From assembly GCF_029227915.1 (NCBI RefSeq), contig NC_079888.1:124001-188000 (forward strand): 64,000 nucleotides of DNA. The letters are read 5' to 3'. This DNA is from Hydractinia symbiolongicarpus (Eukaryota > Cnidaria > Hydrozoa > Anthoathecata > Hydractiniidae). The position numbers were made by a program, and so were the translations under genes. This document shows, piece after piece, positions 11,903 through 23,808 of this stretch. The notes beneath the pieces were generated by a model. That model had not been told where the DNA came from and did no database searches. It saw only the letters and a list, made by a program, of their open reading frames with translations. The first letter of the stretch is position 1. Every line of letters begins with the position of its first letter.

Positions 11903-13759
11903 GCTCATTTATCACATTTATAAGGTCACAGTCCAGAATCAGTTCAATTAAGTCCCACAGTCAATTGTTTCACTTTTAAAACCGATACAACTTAGTAAGA
12001 TCGGAAAAATCGCTAAATACATGTTGGTACGAATATGTGAAGCAACCGTTGTAACTCAAACGGATTGACACCGTTAGAAAGTCAATGAAATGTAGTTTTT
12101 GAAAATGTCTCTATTTCTTCAGCGTGAACTAACGGATAGGATTGGTCCAACAGTAAAAAATGGCTTATTTATCTAAATTTTTAAATGAAGCGCTACCACA
12201 GGGTCCAGTGTAATCGCTGAGTTCCAGCAATCTTGTCAAATTAAGAAGATTGTCATTCCTTGGAGACCAAGTGGCTCATTTATCACATATAGCAGGTCAC
12301 AGTCCAGAATCAGTTCAATTAAGTCCCACAGTCAATCGTTTCACTTTTAAAACCGATACAATATAGTAATACCGGAAAAAATCGCTAAATACATGTTGGT
12401 ACGAATCTTTGACGCAACCGTTGTAACTCAAACGGATTGACACCGTTAGAAAGTCAATGAAATGTTGTTTTTGAAACTGTCTCTATTTCTTCAGCGCGAA
12501 CTAACGGCTAGGATTGGTCCCACAGAAAAAAATGACATATTCATCTTAATTTTTATATAAAGCGCTTCCACACTGCCCAGTGTAATCACTGAGTTCCGGC
12601 AATCCTGTCGAGTTAAGAAGAATGTTATTTCTTGGAGTCCAATTGGCTCATTTATCACATTTATAAGGTCACAGTCCAGAATCAGTTCAATTAAGTCCCA
12701 CAGTCAATTGTTTCACTTTTAAAAGCGATACAACTTAGTAAGATCGGAAAAATCGCTAAATACATGTTGGTACGAATATGTGAAGCAACCGTTGTAACTC
12801 AAACGGATTGACACCGTTAGAAAGTCAATGAAATGTAGTTTTTGAAAATGTCTCTATTTCTTCAGCGTGAACTAACGGATAGGATTGGTCCTAGAGTAAA
12901 AAATGGCTTATTTATCTAAATTTTTAAATGAAGCGCTACCACAGGGTCCAGTGTAATCGTTCAGTTCCGGCAATCATGTCGAGTTAAAAAGAATGTTATT
13001 TCTTGGAGTTCAATTGGCTCATTTATCACATTTATCAGGTCACAGTCCAGAATCATTTCAACTAAGTCTCACAGTCAATCGTTTCACTTTTAAAAGCGAT
13101 ACAACTTAGTAATATCGGAAAAAAACGCTAAATACATGTTGGTACGAATATGTGAAGCAACCGTTGTAACTCAGACGGATTCACACAGTTAGAAAGTCAA
13201 TGAAAGGTTGTTTTCGAAACTGTCTCTATTTCTTCAGCGTGAACTAACGGCTAGGATAGGTCCCACAGTAAAAAATGACTTATTTATCTAAAGTTTTAAA
13301 TGAAGCGCTACCGCAGGGTCCAGTGTAATCGCTGAGTTCCAGCAAATTGTCAAATTAAGAAGATTGTCATTCCTTGGAGTCCAATTGGCTCATTTATCAC
13401 CTTTATCAGGTCACAGTCCAGAATCAGTTCAACTAAGTCCCACAGTCAATCGGTTCACCGTTAAAAGCGATACAACTTAGCAATATCGGAACAAAATCAA
13501 TACACACATGTTGGTACAAATATGTGACGCAACAGTTGTAACTCAAACGGATTGACACCGTTAAAAAGACAATGAAATGTAGTTTTTGAAACTGTCTCTA
13601 TTTCTTCAGCGTGAACTAACGGATAGGATTGGTCCCACAGTAAAAAATGACTATTTATCGAAATTTTTAAATGAAGCGCTACCACAGGATCCAGTGTAAT
13701 CGCTGAGTTTCATTAATCCTGTCAAATTAAGAAGAATTTCATTCCTTGGAGTCCAATTG
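11903..13759 (+). repeat. Five-monomer block K, copy 1
   Basis: Monomers start at 11903, 12274, 12646, 13018 and 13388. The series is marked by caattgtttcac with aaaaccgatac (first), cacatatagcagg (second), cactgcccagtg at the second-third boundary, atcatttcaactaagtctcac (fourth) and a B-type fifth monomer. The same series recurs at 18597 and 27901. Its first members recur at 33102, 36821 and 42767. The B unit ends in a B/C hybrid near 13690 (gatccagtg, then gtttcattaatcc), suggesting that a C monomer was lost by recombination. Confidence 0.88.
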
Positions 13760-15993
13760 GCTCATTTATCACATTTATCAGGTCACAGTCCAGAATCAGT
13801 TGAACTAAGTCCCACAGTTAATCGGTTCACCGTTAAAAGCGATTCAACTTAGTAATATCGGAACAAAATCACTAAATACATGTTGGTACGAATATGTGAC
13901 GCAACCGTTGTAACTCAAACGGATTGACACCGTTACAAAGACAATGAAATGTAGTTTTTGAAACTGTCTCTATTTCTTCAGCGTGAACTAACGGATAGGA
14001 TTGGTCCCACAGTAAAAAATGACTTATTTATCGAAATTTTTAAATAAAGCGCTACCACAGGGTCCAGTGTAATCGCTGAGATCCAGCAATTATGTCGAGT
14101 TAAAAAGAATGTTATTTCTTGGAGTTCAATTGGCTCATTTGTCACTTTTATCAGGTCACAGTCCAGAATCATTTCAACTAAGTCCCACAGTCAATCGGTT
14201 CACCGTTAAAAGCGATACAACTTAGTAATATCGGAACAAAATCACTAAATACATGTTGGTACGAATATGTGACGCAATGTTGTAACTCAAACGGATTGAC
14301 ACCGTTAAAAAGACAATGAAATGTAGTTTTTGAAACTGTCTCTATTTCTTCAGCGTGAACTAACGGATAGGATTGGTCCCACAGTAAAAAATGACTATTT
14401 ATCGAAATTTTTAAATGAAGCGCTACCACAGGGTCCAGTGTAATCGCTGAGTTCCGGCAATCATGTCAAATTAAGAAGATTGTCATTCCTTGGAGTCCAA
14501 TTGGCTCATTTATCACATTTATAAGATCACAGTCCCAAATCAGTCCAATTAAGTCCCACAGTCAATCGTTTCACTTTTAAAAGCGATACAACTTAGTAAT
14601 ATCGGAACATAATGACTAAATACATTATGGTACGAATATGTGACGCAACCGTTGTAACTCAAACGGATTGCCACCGTTAAAAAGACAATGAAATGTAGTT
14701 TTTGAAACTGTCTCCATTTCTTCAGCGTGAACTAACGGCTAGGATTGGTCCCGCAGTAAAAAATGACTTATTAATCTTAATTTTTAAATGAAGCACTACC
14801 ACAGCGCCCAGTGTAATCGCTGAGTTTCATTAATCCTGTCAAATTAAGAAGAATTTTATTCCTTGGAGTCCAATTGGCTCATTTATCACATTTATCAGGT
14901 CACAGTCCAGAATCAGTTGAACTAAGTCCCACAGTTAATCGGTTTACCGTTAAAAGCGATTCAACTTAGTAATATCGGAACAAAATCACTAAATACATGT
15001 TGGTACGAATATGTGACGCAACCGTTGTAACTCAAACGGATTGACACCGTTACAAAGACAATGAAATGTAGTTTTTGAAACTGTCTCTATTTCTTCAGCG
15101 TGAACTAACGGATAGGATTGGTCCCACAGTAAAAAATGACTTATTTATCGAAAATTTTAAATAAAGCGCTACCACAGGGTCCAGTGTAATCGCTGATATC
15201 CAGCAATTATGTCGAGTTAAAAAGAATGTTATTTCTTGGAGTTCAATTGGCTCATTTATCACATTTATAAGGTCACAGTCCAGAAACAGATCAATTAATT
15301 CCACAGTCAATCGTTTCACTTTTAAAAGCGATACAACTTCGTAAGATCGGAACAAATCGCTAAATACATGTTGGTACGAATACGTGACGCAATCGTTGTA
15401 ACTCAAACGGATTGACACCGTTAAAAAGACAATGAAATGTAGTTTTTGAAATTGTCTCTATTTCTTCAGCGTGAACTAACGGATAGGATTGGTCCCACAG
15501 TAAAAAATGAGTTAGTTATGTAAAGTTTTAAATGAAGCGCTACCACAGGGTCCAGTGTAATCGCTGAGTTCCGGCAATCATGTCAATTTAAGAAGATTGT
15601 AATTCCTTGGAGTCCAATTGGCTCATTTATCACATTTATAAGATCACAGTCCACAATCAGTCCAATTAAGTCCCACAGTCAATCGGTTCACCGTTAAAAG
15701 CGATACAACTTAGTAATATCGGAACAAAATCACTAAATACATGTTGGTACGAATATGTGACACAGCCGTTGTAACTCAAACGGATTGACACCGTTAGAAA
15801 GTCAATGAAAGGTAGTTTTTAAAACTGTCTCTATTTCTTCAGCGTGAACTAACGGATAGGACTGGTCCCACAGTAAAAAATGACTTATTTATCGAAATTT
15901 TTATATAAAGCGCTACCACAGGGTCCAGTGTAATCGCTGAGTTCCAGCAATCTTGTCAAATTAAGAAGATTGTCATTCCTTGGAGACCAAGTG
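13760..15993 (+). repeat. Mixed D/E/C-type monomer block
   Basis: About six monomers of types D, E, C, D, then mosaic types. Positions 13760 to about 14580 match 4836 to about 5650 at a shift of 8924 bp. After that the third monomer here continues as a C type (aatgactaaatacattatgg), whereas the counterpart switches to a tattggaaaaaatcg type. A contracted aattaattccacagtc word occurs near 15300. I see nothing other than satellite here. Confidence 0.86.
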
Positions 15994-18596
15994 GCTCATT
16001 TGTCACATATAGCAGGTCACAGTCCAGAATCAGTTCAATTAAGTCCCACAGTCAATCGTTTCACTTTTAAAACCGATACAATATAGTAATACCGGAAAAA
16101 ATCGCTAAATACATGTTGGTACGAATCTTTGACGCAACCGTTGTAACTCAAGCGGATTGACACCGTTAGAAAGTCAATGAAATGTAGTTTTTGAAACTGT
16201 CTCTATTTCTTCAGCGCGAACTAACGGCTAGGATTGGTCCCACAGAAAAAAATATCATATTTATCTTAATTTTTAAATAAAGCGCTTCCACAGCGCCCAG
16301 TGTAATCACTGAGTTCCGGCAATCCTGTCGAGTTAAGAAGAATGTTATTTCTTGGAGTCCAATTGGCTCATTTATCACATTTATAAGGTCACAGTCCAGA
16401 ATCAGTTCAATTAAGTCCCACAGTCAATTGTTTCACTTTTAAAAGCGATACAACTTAGTAAGATCGGAAAAATCGCTAAATACATGTTGGTACGAATATG
16501 TGAAGCAACCGTTGTAACTCAAACGGATTGACACCGTTAGAAAGTCAATGAAATGTAGTTTTTGAAAATGTCTCTATTTCTTCAGCGTGAACTAACGGAT
16601 AGGATTGGTCCCACAGTAAAAAATGGCTTATTTATCTAAATTTTTAAATAAAGCGCTACCACAGGGTCCAGTGTAATCGTTCAGTTCCGGCAATCATGTC
16701 GAGTTAAAAAGAATGTTATTTCTTGGAGTTCAATTGGCTCATTTATCACATTTATCAGGTCACAGTCCAGAATCATTTCAACTAAGTCTCACAGTCAATC
16801 GTTTCACTTTTAAAAGCGATACAACTTAGTAATATGGGAAAAAAACGCTAAATACATGTTGGTACGAATATGTGAAGCAACCGTTGTAACTCAGACGGAT
16901 TGACACAGTTAGAAAGTCAATGAAAGGTTGTTTTCGAAACTGTCTCTATTTCTTCAGCGTAAACTAACGGCTAGGATAGGTCCCACAGTAAAAAATGACT
17001 TATTTATCTAAAGTTTTAAATAAAGCGCTACCGCAGGGTCCAGTGTAATCGCTGAGTTCCGGCAATCCTGTCGAGTTAAGAAGAATGTTTTTTTTTGGAG
17101 TCCAATTGGCTCATTCATCACATTTATAAGGTCACAGTCCAGAATCAGTTCAATTAAGTCCCACAGTCAATTGTTTCAATTTTAAAAGCGATACAACTTA
17201 GTAAGATCGGAAAAATCGCTAAATATATCTTGGTACGAATATGTGAAGCAACCGTTGTAACTCAAACGGATTGACACCGTTAGAAAGTCAATGAAATGTA
17301 GTTTTTGAAAATGTCTCTATTTCTTCAGCGTGAACTAACGGATAGGATTGGTCCCATAGTGAAAAATGGCTTATTTATCTAAATTTTTAAATGAAGCGCT
17401 ACCACAGGGTCCAGTGTAATCGTTGAGTTCTGGCAATCATGTCGAGTTAAAAAGAATGTTATTTCTTCGAGTCCAATTGGCTCATTTATCACATTTATAA
17501 GGTCACAGTCCAGAATCAGTTCAATTAAGTCCCACAGTCAATCGTTTCACTTTTGAAAGCGATACAACTTAGTAATATCGGAAAAAAACGCTAAATACAT
17601 GTTGGTACAAATATGTGAAGCAACCGTTGTAACTCAGACGGATTGACACAGTTAGAAAGTCAATGAAAGGTTGTTTTCGAAACTGTCTCTATTTCTTCAG
17701 CGTGAACTAACGGCTAGGATAGGTCCCACAGTAAAAAATGACTTACTTATCTAAAGTTTTAAATGAAGCGCTACCGCAGGGTCCAGTGTAATCGCTGAGT
17801 TCCAGCAATCTTGTCAAATTAAGAAGATTGTCATTCCTTGGAGTCCAATTGGCTCATTTGTCACCTTTATCAGGTCACAGTCCAGAATCAGTTCAACTAA
17901 GTCCCAAAGTCAATCGGTTCACCGTTAAAAGCGATACAACTTAGTAATATCGGAACAAAATCAATACACACATGTTGGTACAAATATGTGACGCAACAGT
18001 TGTAACTCAAACGGATTGACACCGTTAAAAAGTCAATGAAATGTAGTTTTTAAAACTGTCTCTATTTCTTCAGCACGAACTAACGGCTAGGATTGGTACC
18101 ACAGTAAAAAATGACTTAGTTATGTAAAGTTTTAAATGAAGCGCTACCGCAGGGTCCAGTGTAATCGCTGAGTTCCAGCAATCTTGTCAAATTAAGAAGA
18201 TTGTCATTCCTTGGAGACCAATTGGCTCATTTATCACATATATAAGGTCACAGTCCAGAATCAGTTCAATTAAGTCCCACAGTCAATCGTTTCACTTTTA
18301 AAAGCGATAAAACTTAGTAATACCGGAAGAAATAGGTAAGTACATGTTGGTACGAATCTTTGACGCAACCGTTGTAACTCAAACGGATTGACACCCTTAG
18401 AAAGTCAATGAAATGTTGTTTTTTAAAATGTCTCTATTTCTTCAGCGTGAACTAACGGATAGGATTGGTCCCACAGTAAAAAATGGCTTATTTATCTAAA
18501 TTTTTAAATGAAGCGCTACCACAGGGTCCAGTGTAATCGTTGAGTTCCGGCAATCATGTCGAGTTAAAAAGAATGTTATTTCTTGGAGTCCAATAG
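15994..18596 (+). repeat. Seven-monomer block, shifted copy of the region after 9299
   Basis: The monomer at 15994 matches 9299, and the one at 16366 matches 9671, at a shift of 6695 bp (18 monomers). An extra monomer of the tctcacagtc type follows at 16738, after which the match continues at 7067 bp (19 monomers) from 17109 to about 17990. The last two monomers (cacgaactaacgg and cacatatataagg types) replace the dimer copy found at the equivalent place. This is an 18-monomer segmental duplication altered by one insertion and one replacement. Confidence 0.86.
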
Positions 18597-20453
18597 GCTC
18601 ATTTATCACATTTATAAGGTCACAGTCCAGAATCAGTTCAATTAAGTCCCACAGTCAATTGTTTCACTTTTAAAACCGATACAACTTAGTAAGATCGGAA
18701 AAATCGCTAAATACATGTTGGTACGAATATGTGAAGCAACCGTTGTAACTCAAACGGATTGACACCGTTAGAAAGTCAATGAAATGTAGTTTTTGAAAAT
18801 GTCTCTATTTCTTCAGCGTGAACTAACGGTTAGGATTGGTCCAACAGTAAAAAATGGCTTATTTATCTAAATTTTTAAATGAAGCGCTACCACAGGGTCC
18901 AGTGTAATCGCTGAGTTCCAGCAATCTTGTCAAATTAAGAAGATTGTCATTCGTTGGAGACCAAGTGGCTCATTTATCACATATAGCAGGTCACAGTCCA
19001 GAATCAGTTCAATTAATTCCCCCAGTCAATTGTTTCACTTTTAAAACCGATACAATATAGTAATACCGGAAAAAATCGCTAAATACATGTTGGTACGAAT
19101 CTTTGACGCAACCGTTGTAACTCAAACGGATTGACACCGTTAGAAAGTCAATGAAATGTTGTTTTGGAAACTGTCTCTATTTCTTCAGCGCGAACTAACG
19201 GCTAGGATTGGTCCCACAGAAAAAAATGACATATTTATCTTAATTTTTAAATAAAGCGCTTCCACACTGCCCAGTGTAATCACTGAGTTCCGGCAATCCT
19301 GTCGAGTTAAGAAGAATGTTATTTCTTGGAGTCCAATTGGCTCATTTATCACATTTATAAGGTCACAGTCCAGAATCAGTTCAATTAAAACCCACAGTCA
19401 ATTGTTTCACTTTTAAAAGCGATACAACTTAGTAAAATCGGAAAAATCGCTAAATACATGTTGGTACGAATATGTGAAGCAACCGTTGTAACTCAAACGG
19501 ATTGACACCGTTAGAAAGTCAATGAAATGTAGTTTTTGAAAATGTCTCTATTTCTTCAGCGTGAACTAACGGATAGGATTGGTCCCAGAGTAAAAAATGG
19601 CTTATTTATCTAAATTTTTAAATGAAGCGCTACCACAGGGTCCAGTGTAATCGTTCAGTTCCGGCAATCATGTCGAGTTAAAAAGAATGTTATTTCTTGG
19701 AGTTCAATTGGCTCATTTATCACATTTATCAGGTCACAGTCCAAAATCATTTCAACTAAGTCTCACAGTCAATCGTTTCACTTTTAAAAGCGATACAACT
19801 TAGTAATATCGGAAAAAAACGCTAAATACATGTTGGTACGAATATGTGAAGCAACCGTTGTAACTCAGACGGATTGACACAGTTAGAAAGTCAATGAAAG
19901 GTTGTTTTCGAAACTGTCTCTATTTCTTCAGCGTGAACTAACGGCTAGGATAGGTCCCACAGTAAGAAATGACTTATTTATCTAAAGTTTTAAATGAAGC
20001 GCTACAGCAGGGTCCAGTGTAATCGCTGAGTTCCAGTAAATTGTCAAATTAAGAAGATTGTCATTCCTTGGAGTCCAATTGGCTCATTTATCACCTTTAT
20101 CAGGTCACAGTCCAGAATCAGTTCAACTAAGTCCCACAGTCAATCGGTTCACCGTTAAAAGCGATACAACTTAGCAATATCGGAACAAAATCAATACACA
20201 CATGTTGGTACAAATATGTGACGCAACAGTTGTAACTCAAACGGATTGACACCGTTAAAAAGACAATGAAATGTAGTTTTTGAAACTGTCTCTATTTCTT
20301 CAGCGTGAACTAACGGATAGGATTGATCCCACAGTAAAAAATGACTATTTATCGAAATTGTTAAATGAAGCGCTACCACAGGGTCCAGTGTAATCGCTGA
20401 GTTCCGGCAATCATGTCAAATTAAGAAGATTGTCATTCCTTGGAGTCCAATTG
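18597..20453 (+). repeat. Five-monomer block K, copy 2
   Basis: Monomers start at 18597, 18968, 19340, about 19710 and 20082. They match 11903-13759 at a constant shift of 6694 bp. Private changes include attaattcccccagtc near 19015 and cattcgttggag near 18950. Confidence 0.89.
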
Positions 20454-20826
20454 GCTCATTTATCACATTTATAAGATCACAGTCCCAAATGAGTCCAATT
20501 AAGTCCCACAGTCAATCGTTTCACTTTTAAAAGCGATACAACTTAGTAATATCGGAACATAATCACTAAATACATGTTGGTACGAATATGTGACGCAACC
20601 GTTGTAACTCAAACGGATTGCCACCGTTAAAAAGACAATGAAATGTAGTTTTTGAAACTGTCTCTATTTCTTCAGCGTGAACTAACGGCTAGGATTGGTC
20701 CCACAGTAAAAAATGACTTATTAATCTTAATTTTTAAATGAAGCACTACCACAGCGCCCAGTGTAATCGCTGAGTTTCATTAATCCTGTCAAATTAAGAA
20801 GAATTTCATTCCTTGGAGTCCAATTG
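20454..20826 (+). repeat. Single C-type monomer
   Basis: One C-type monomer with agtcccaaatgag, gattgccaccg and gtttcattaatcc. Unlike most C copies it reads tacatgttggtacg where the others have tacattatggtacg, so it is a C/other mosaic. It separates block K copy 2 from the duplicated tetramer. Confidence 0.85.
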
Positions 20827-22317
20827 GCTCATTTATCACATTTATCAGGTCACAGTCCAGAATCAGTTCAACTAAGTCCCACAGTTAATCGGTTCACCGT
20901 TAAAAGCGATTCAACTTAGTAATATCGGAACAAAATCACTAAATACATGTTGGGAGGAATATGTGACGCAACTGTTGTAACTCAAACGGATTGACACCGT
21001 TACAAAGACAATGAAATGTAGTTTTTGAAACTGTCTCTATTTCTTCAGCGTGAACTAACGGATAGGATTGGTCCCACAGTAAAAAATGACTTATTTTTCA
21101 AAATTTTTAAATAAAGCGCTACCACAGGGTCCAGTGTAATCGCTGAGATCCAGCACTTATGTCGAGTTAAAAAGCATGTTATTTCTTGGAGTTCAATTGG
21201 CTCATTTGTCACTTTTATCAGGTCACAGTCCAGAATCATTTCAACTAAGTCCCACAGTCAATCGTTTCACTTTTAAAAGCCATACAACTTAGTAATATCG
21301 GAACATAATGACTAAATACATTATGGTACGAATATGTGACGCAACCGTTGTAACTCAAACGGATTGCCACCGTTAAAAAGACAATGAAATGTAGTTTTTG
21401 AAACTGTCTCTATTTCTTCAGCGTGAACTAACGGCTAGGATTGGTCCCGCAGTAAAAAATGACTTATTAATCTTAATTTTTAAATGAAGCACTACCACAG
21501 CGCCCAGTGTAATCGCTGAGTTTCATTAATCCTGTCAAATTAAGAAGAATGTTATTCCTTGGAGTCCAGTTGGCTCATTTATCACATTTATTAGGTCACA
21601 GTCCAGAATCAGTTGAACTAAGTCCCACAGTTAATCGGTTCACCGTTAAAAGCGATTCAACTTAGTAATATCGGAACAAAATCACTAAATACATGTTGGT
21701 ACGAATATGTGACGCAACCGTTGTAACTCAAACGGATTGACACCGTTACAAAGACAATGAAATGTAGTTTTTGAAACTGTCTCTATTTCTTCAGCGTGAA
21801 CTAACAGATAGGATTGGTCCCACAGTAAAAAATGACTTATTTATCGAAATGTTTAAATAAAGCGCTACCACAGGGTCCAGTGTAATCGCTGATATCCAGC
21901 AATTATGTCGAGTTAAAAAGAATGTTAATTCTTGGAGTTCAATTGGCTCATTTGTCAATTTTATCAGGTCACAGTCCAGAATCATTTTAACTAAGTCCCA
22001 CAGTCAATCGGTTCACCGTTAAAAGCGATACAACTTAGTAATATCGGAACAAAATCACTAAATACATGTTGGTACGAATATGTGACGCAATGTTGTAACT
22101 CAAACGGATTGACACCGTTAAAAAGACAATGAAATGTAGTTTTTGAAATTGTCTCTATTTCTTCAGCGTCAACTAACGGATAGGATTGGTCCCACAGTAA
22201 AAAATGACTTATTTATCGAAATTTTTAAATGAAGCGCTACCACAGGGTCCAGTGTAATCGCTGAGTTCCGGCAATCCTGTCAAATTAAGAAGAATTTCAT
22301 TCCTTGGAGTCCAATTG
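20827..22317 (+). repeat. Tetrameric HOR (1491 bp), copy 1
   Basis: Four monomers start at 20827, about 21200, about 21570 and about 21945. Shared unusual variants with the next copy include cagcacttatgtc, aaaagcatgtta, aaaagccatac and tgtttaaataaagc. Only this copy carries tgggaggaatatg (near 20953); the next copy reads tggtacgaatatg at the same place. Confidence 0.9.
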
Positions 22318-23808
22318 GCTCATTTATCACATTTATCAGGTCACAGTCCAGAATCAGTTCAACTAAGTCCCACAGTTAATCGGTTCACCGTTAAAAGCGA
22401 TTCAACTTAGTAATATCGGAACAAAATCACTAAATACATGTTGGTACGAATATGTGACGCAACTGTTGTAACTCAAACGGATTGACACCGTTACAAAGAC
22501 AATGAAATGTAGTTTTTGAAACTGTCTCTATTTCTTCAGCGTGAACTAACGGATAGGATTGGTCCCACAGTAAAAAATGACTTATTTTTCAAAATTTTTA
22601 AATAAAGCGCTACCACAGGGTCCAGTGTAATCGCTGAGATCCAGCACTTATGTCAAGTTAAAAAGCATGTTATTTCTTGGAGTTCAATTGGCTCATTTGT
22701 CACTTTTATCAGGTCACAGTCCAGAATCATTTCAACTAAGTCCCACAGTCAATCGTTTCACTTTTAAAAGCCATACAACTTAGTAATATCGGAACATAAT
22801 GACTAAATACATTATGGTACGAATATGTGACGCAACCGTTGTAACTCAAACGGATTGCCACCGTTAAAAAGACAATGAAATGTAGTTTTTGAAACTGTCT
22901 CTTTTTCTTCAGCGTGAACTAACGGCTAGGATTGGTCCCGCAGTAAAAAATGACTTATTAATCTTAATTTTTAAATGAAGCACTACCACAGCGCCCAGTG
23001 TAATCGCTGAGTTTCATTAATCCTGTCAAATTAAGAAGAATGTTATTCCTTGGAGTCCAATTGGCTCATTTATCACATTTATTAGGTCACAGTCCAGAAT
23101 CAGTTGAACTAAGTCCCACAGTTAATCGGTTCACCGTTAAAAACGATTCAACTTAGTAATATCGGAACAAAATCACTAAATACATGTTGGTACGAATATG
23201 TGACGCAACCGTTGTAACTCAAACGGATTGACACCGTTACAAAGACAATGAAATGTAGTTTTTGAAACTGTCTCTATTTCTTCAGCGTGAACTAACGGAT
23301 AGGATTGGTCCCACAGTAAAAAATGACTTATTTATCGAAATGTTTAAATAAAGCGCTACCACAGGGTCCAGTGTAATCGCTGATATCCAGCAATTATGTC
23401 GAGTTAAAAAGAATGTTAATTCTTGGAGTTCAATTGGCTCATTTGTCAATTTTATCAGGTCACAGTCCAGAATCATTTTAACTAAGTCCCACAGTCAATC
23501 GGTTCACCGTTAAAAGCGATACAACTTAGTAATATCGGAACAAAATCACTAAATACATGTTGGTACGAATATGTGACGCAATGTTGTAAGTCAAACGGAT
23601 TGACACCGTTAAAAAGACAATGAAATGTAGTTTTTGAAATTGTCTCTATTTCTTCAGCGTGAACTAACGGATAGGATAGGTCCCACAGTAAAAAATGACT
23701 TATTTATCGAAATTTTTAAATGAAGCGCTACCACAGGGTCCAGTGTAATCGCTGAGTTCCGGCAATCATGTCAATTTAAGAAGATTGTAATTCCTTGGAG
23801 TCCAATTG
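22318..23808 (+). repeat. Tetrameric HOR (1491 bp), copy 2
   Basis: It is nearly identical to the preceding 1491 bp through almost the whole unit. Differences include ctctttttcttcagc near 22900 and gttgtaagtcaaacgg near 23585. The last 50 bp or so diverge (caatcatgtcaattt in place of caatcctgtcaaatt), marking the end of the duplicated tract. Confidence 0.9.
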
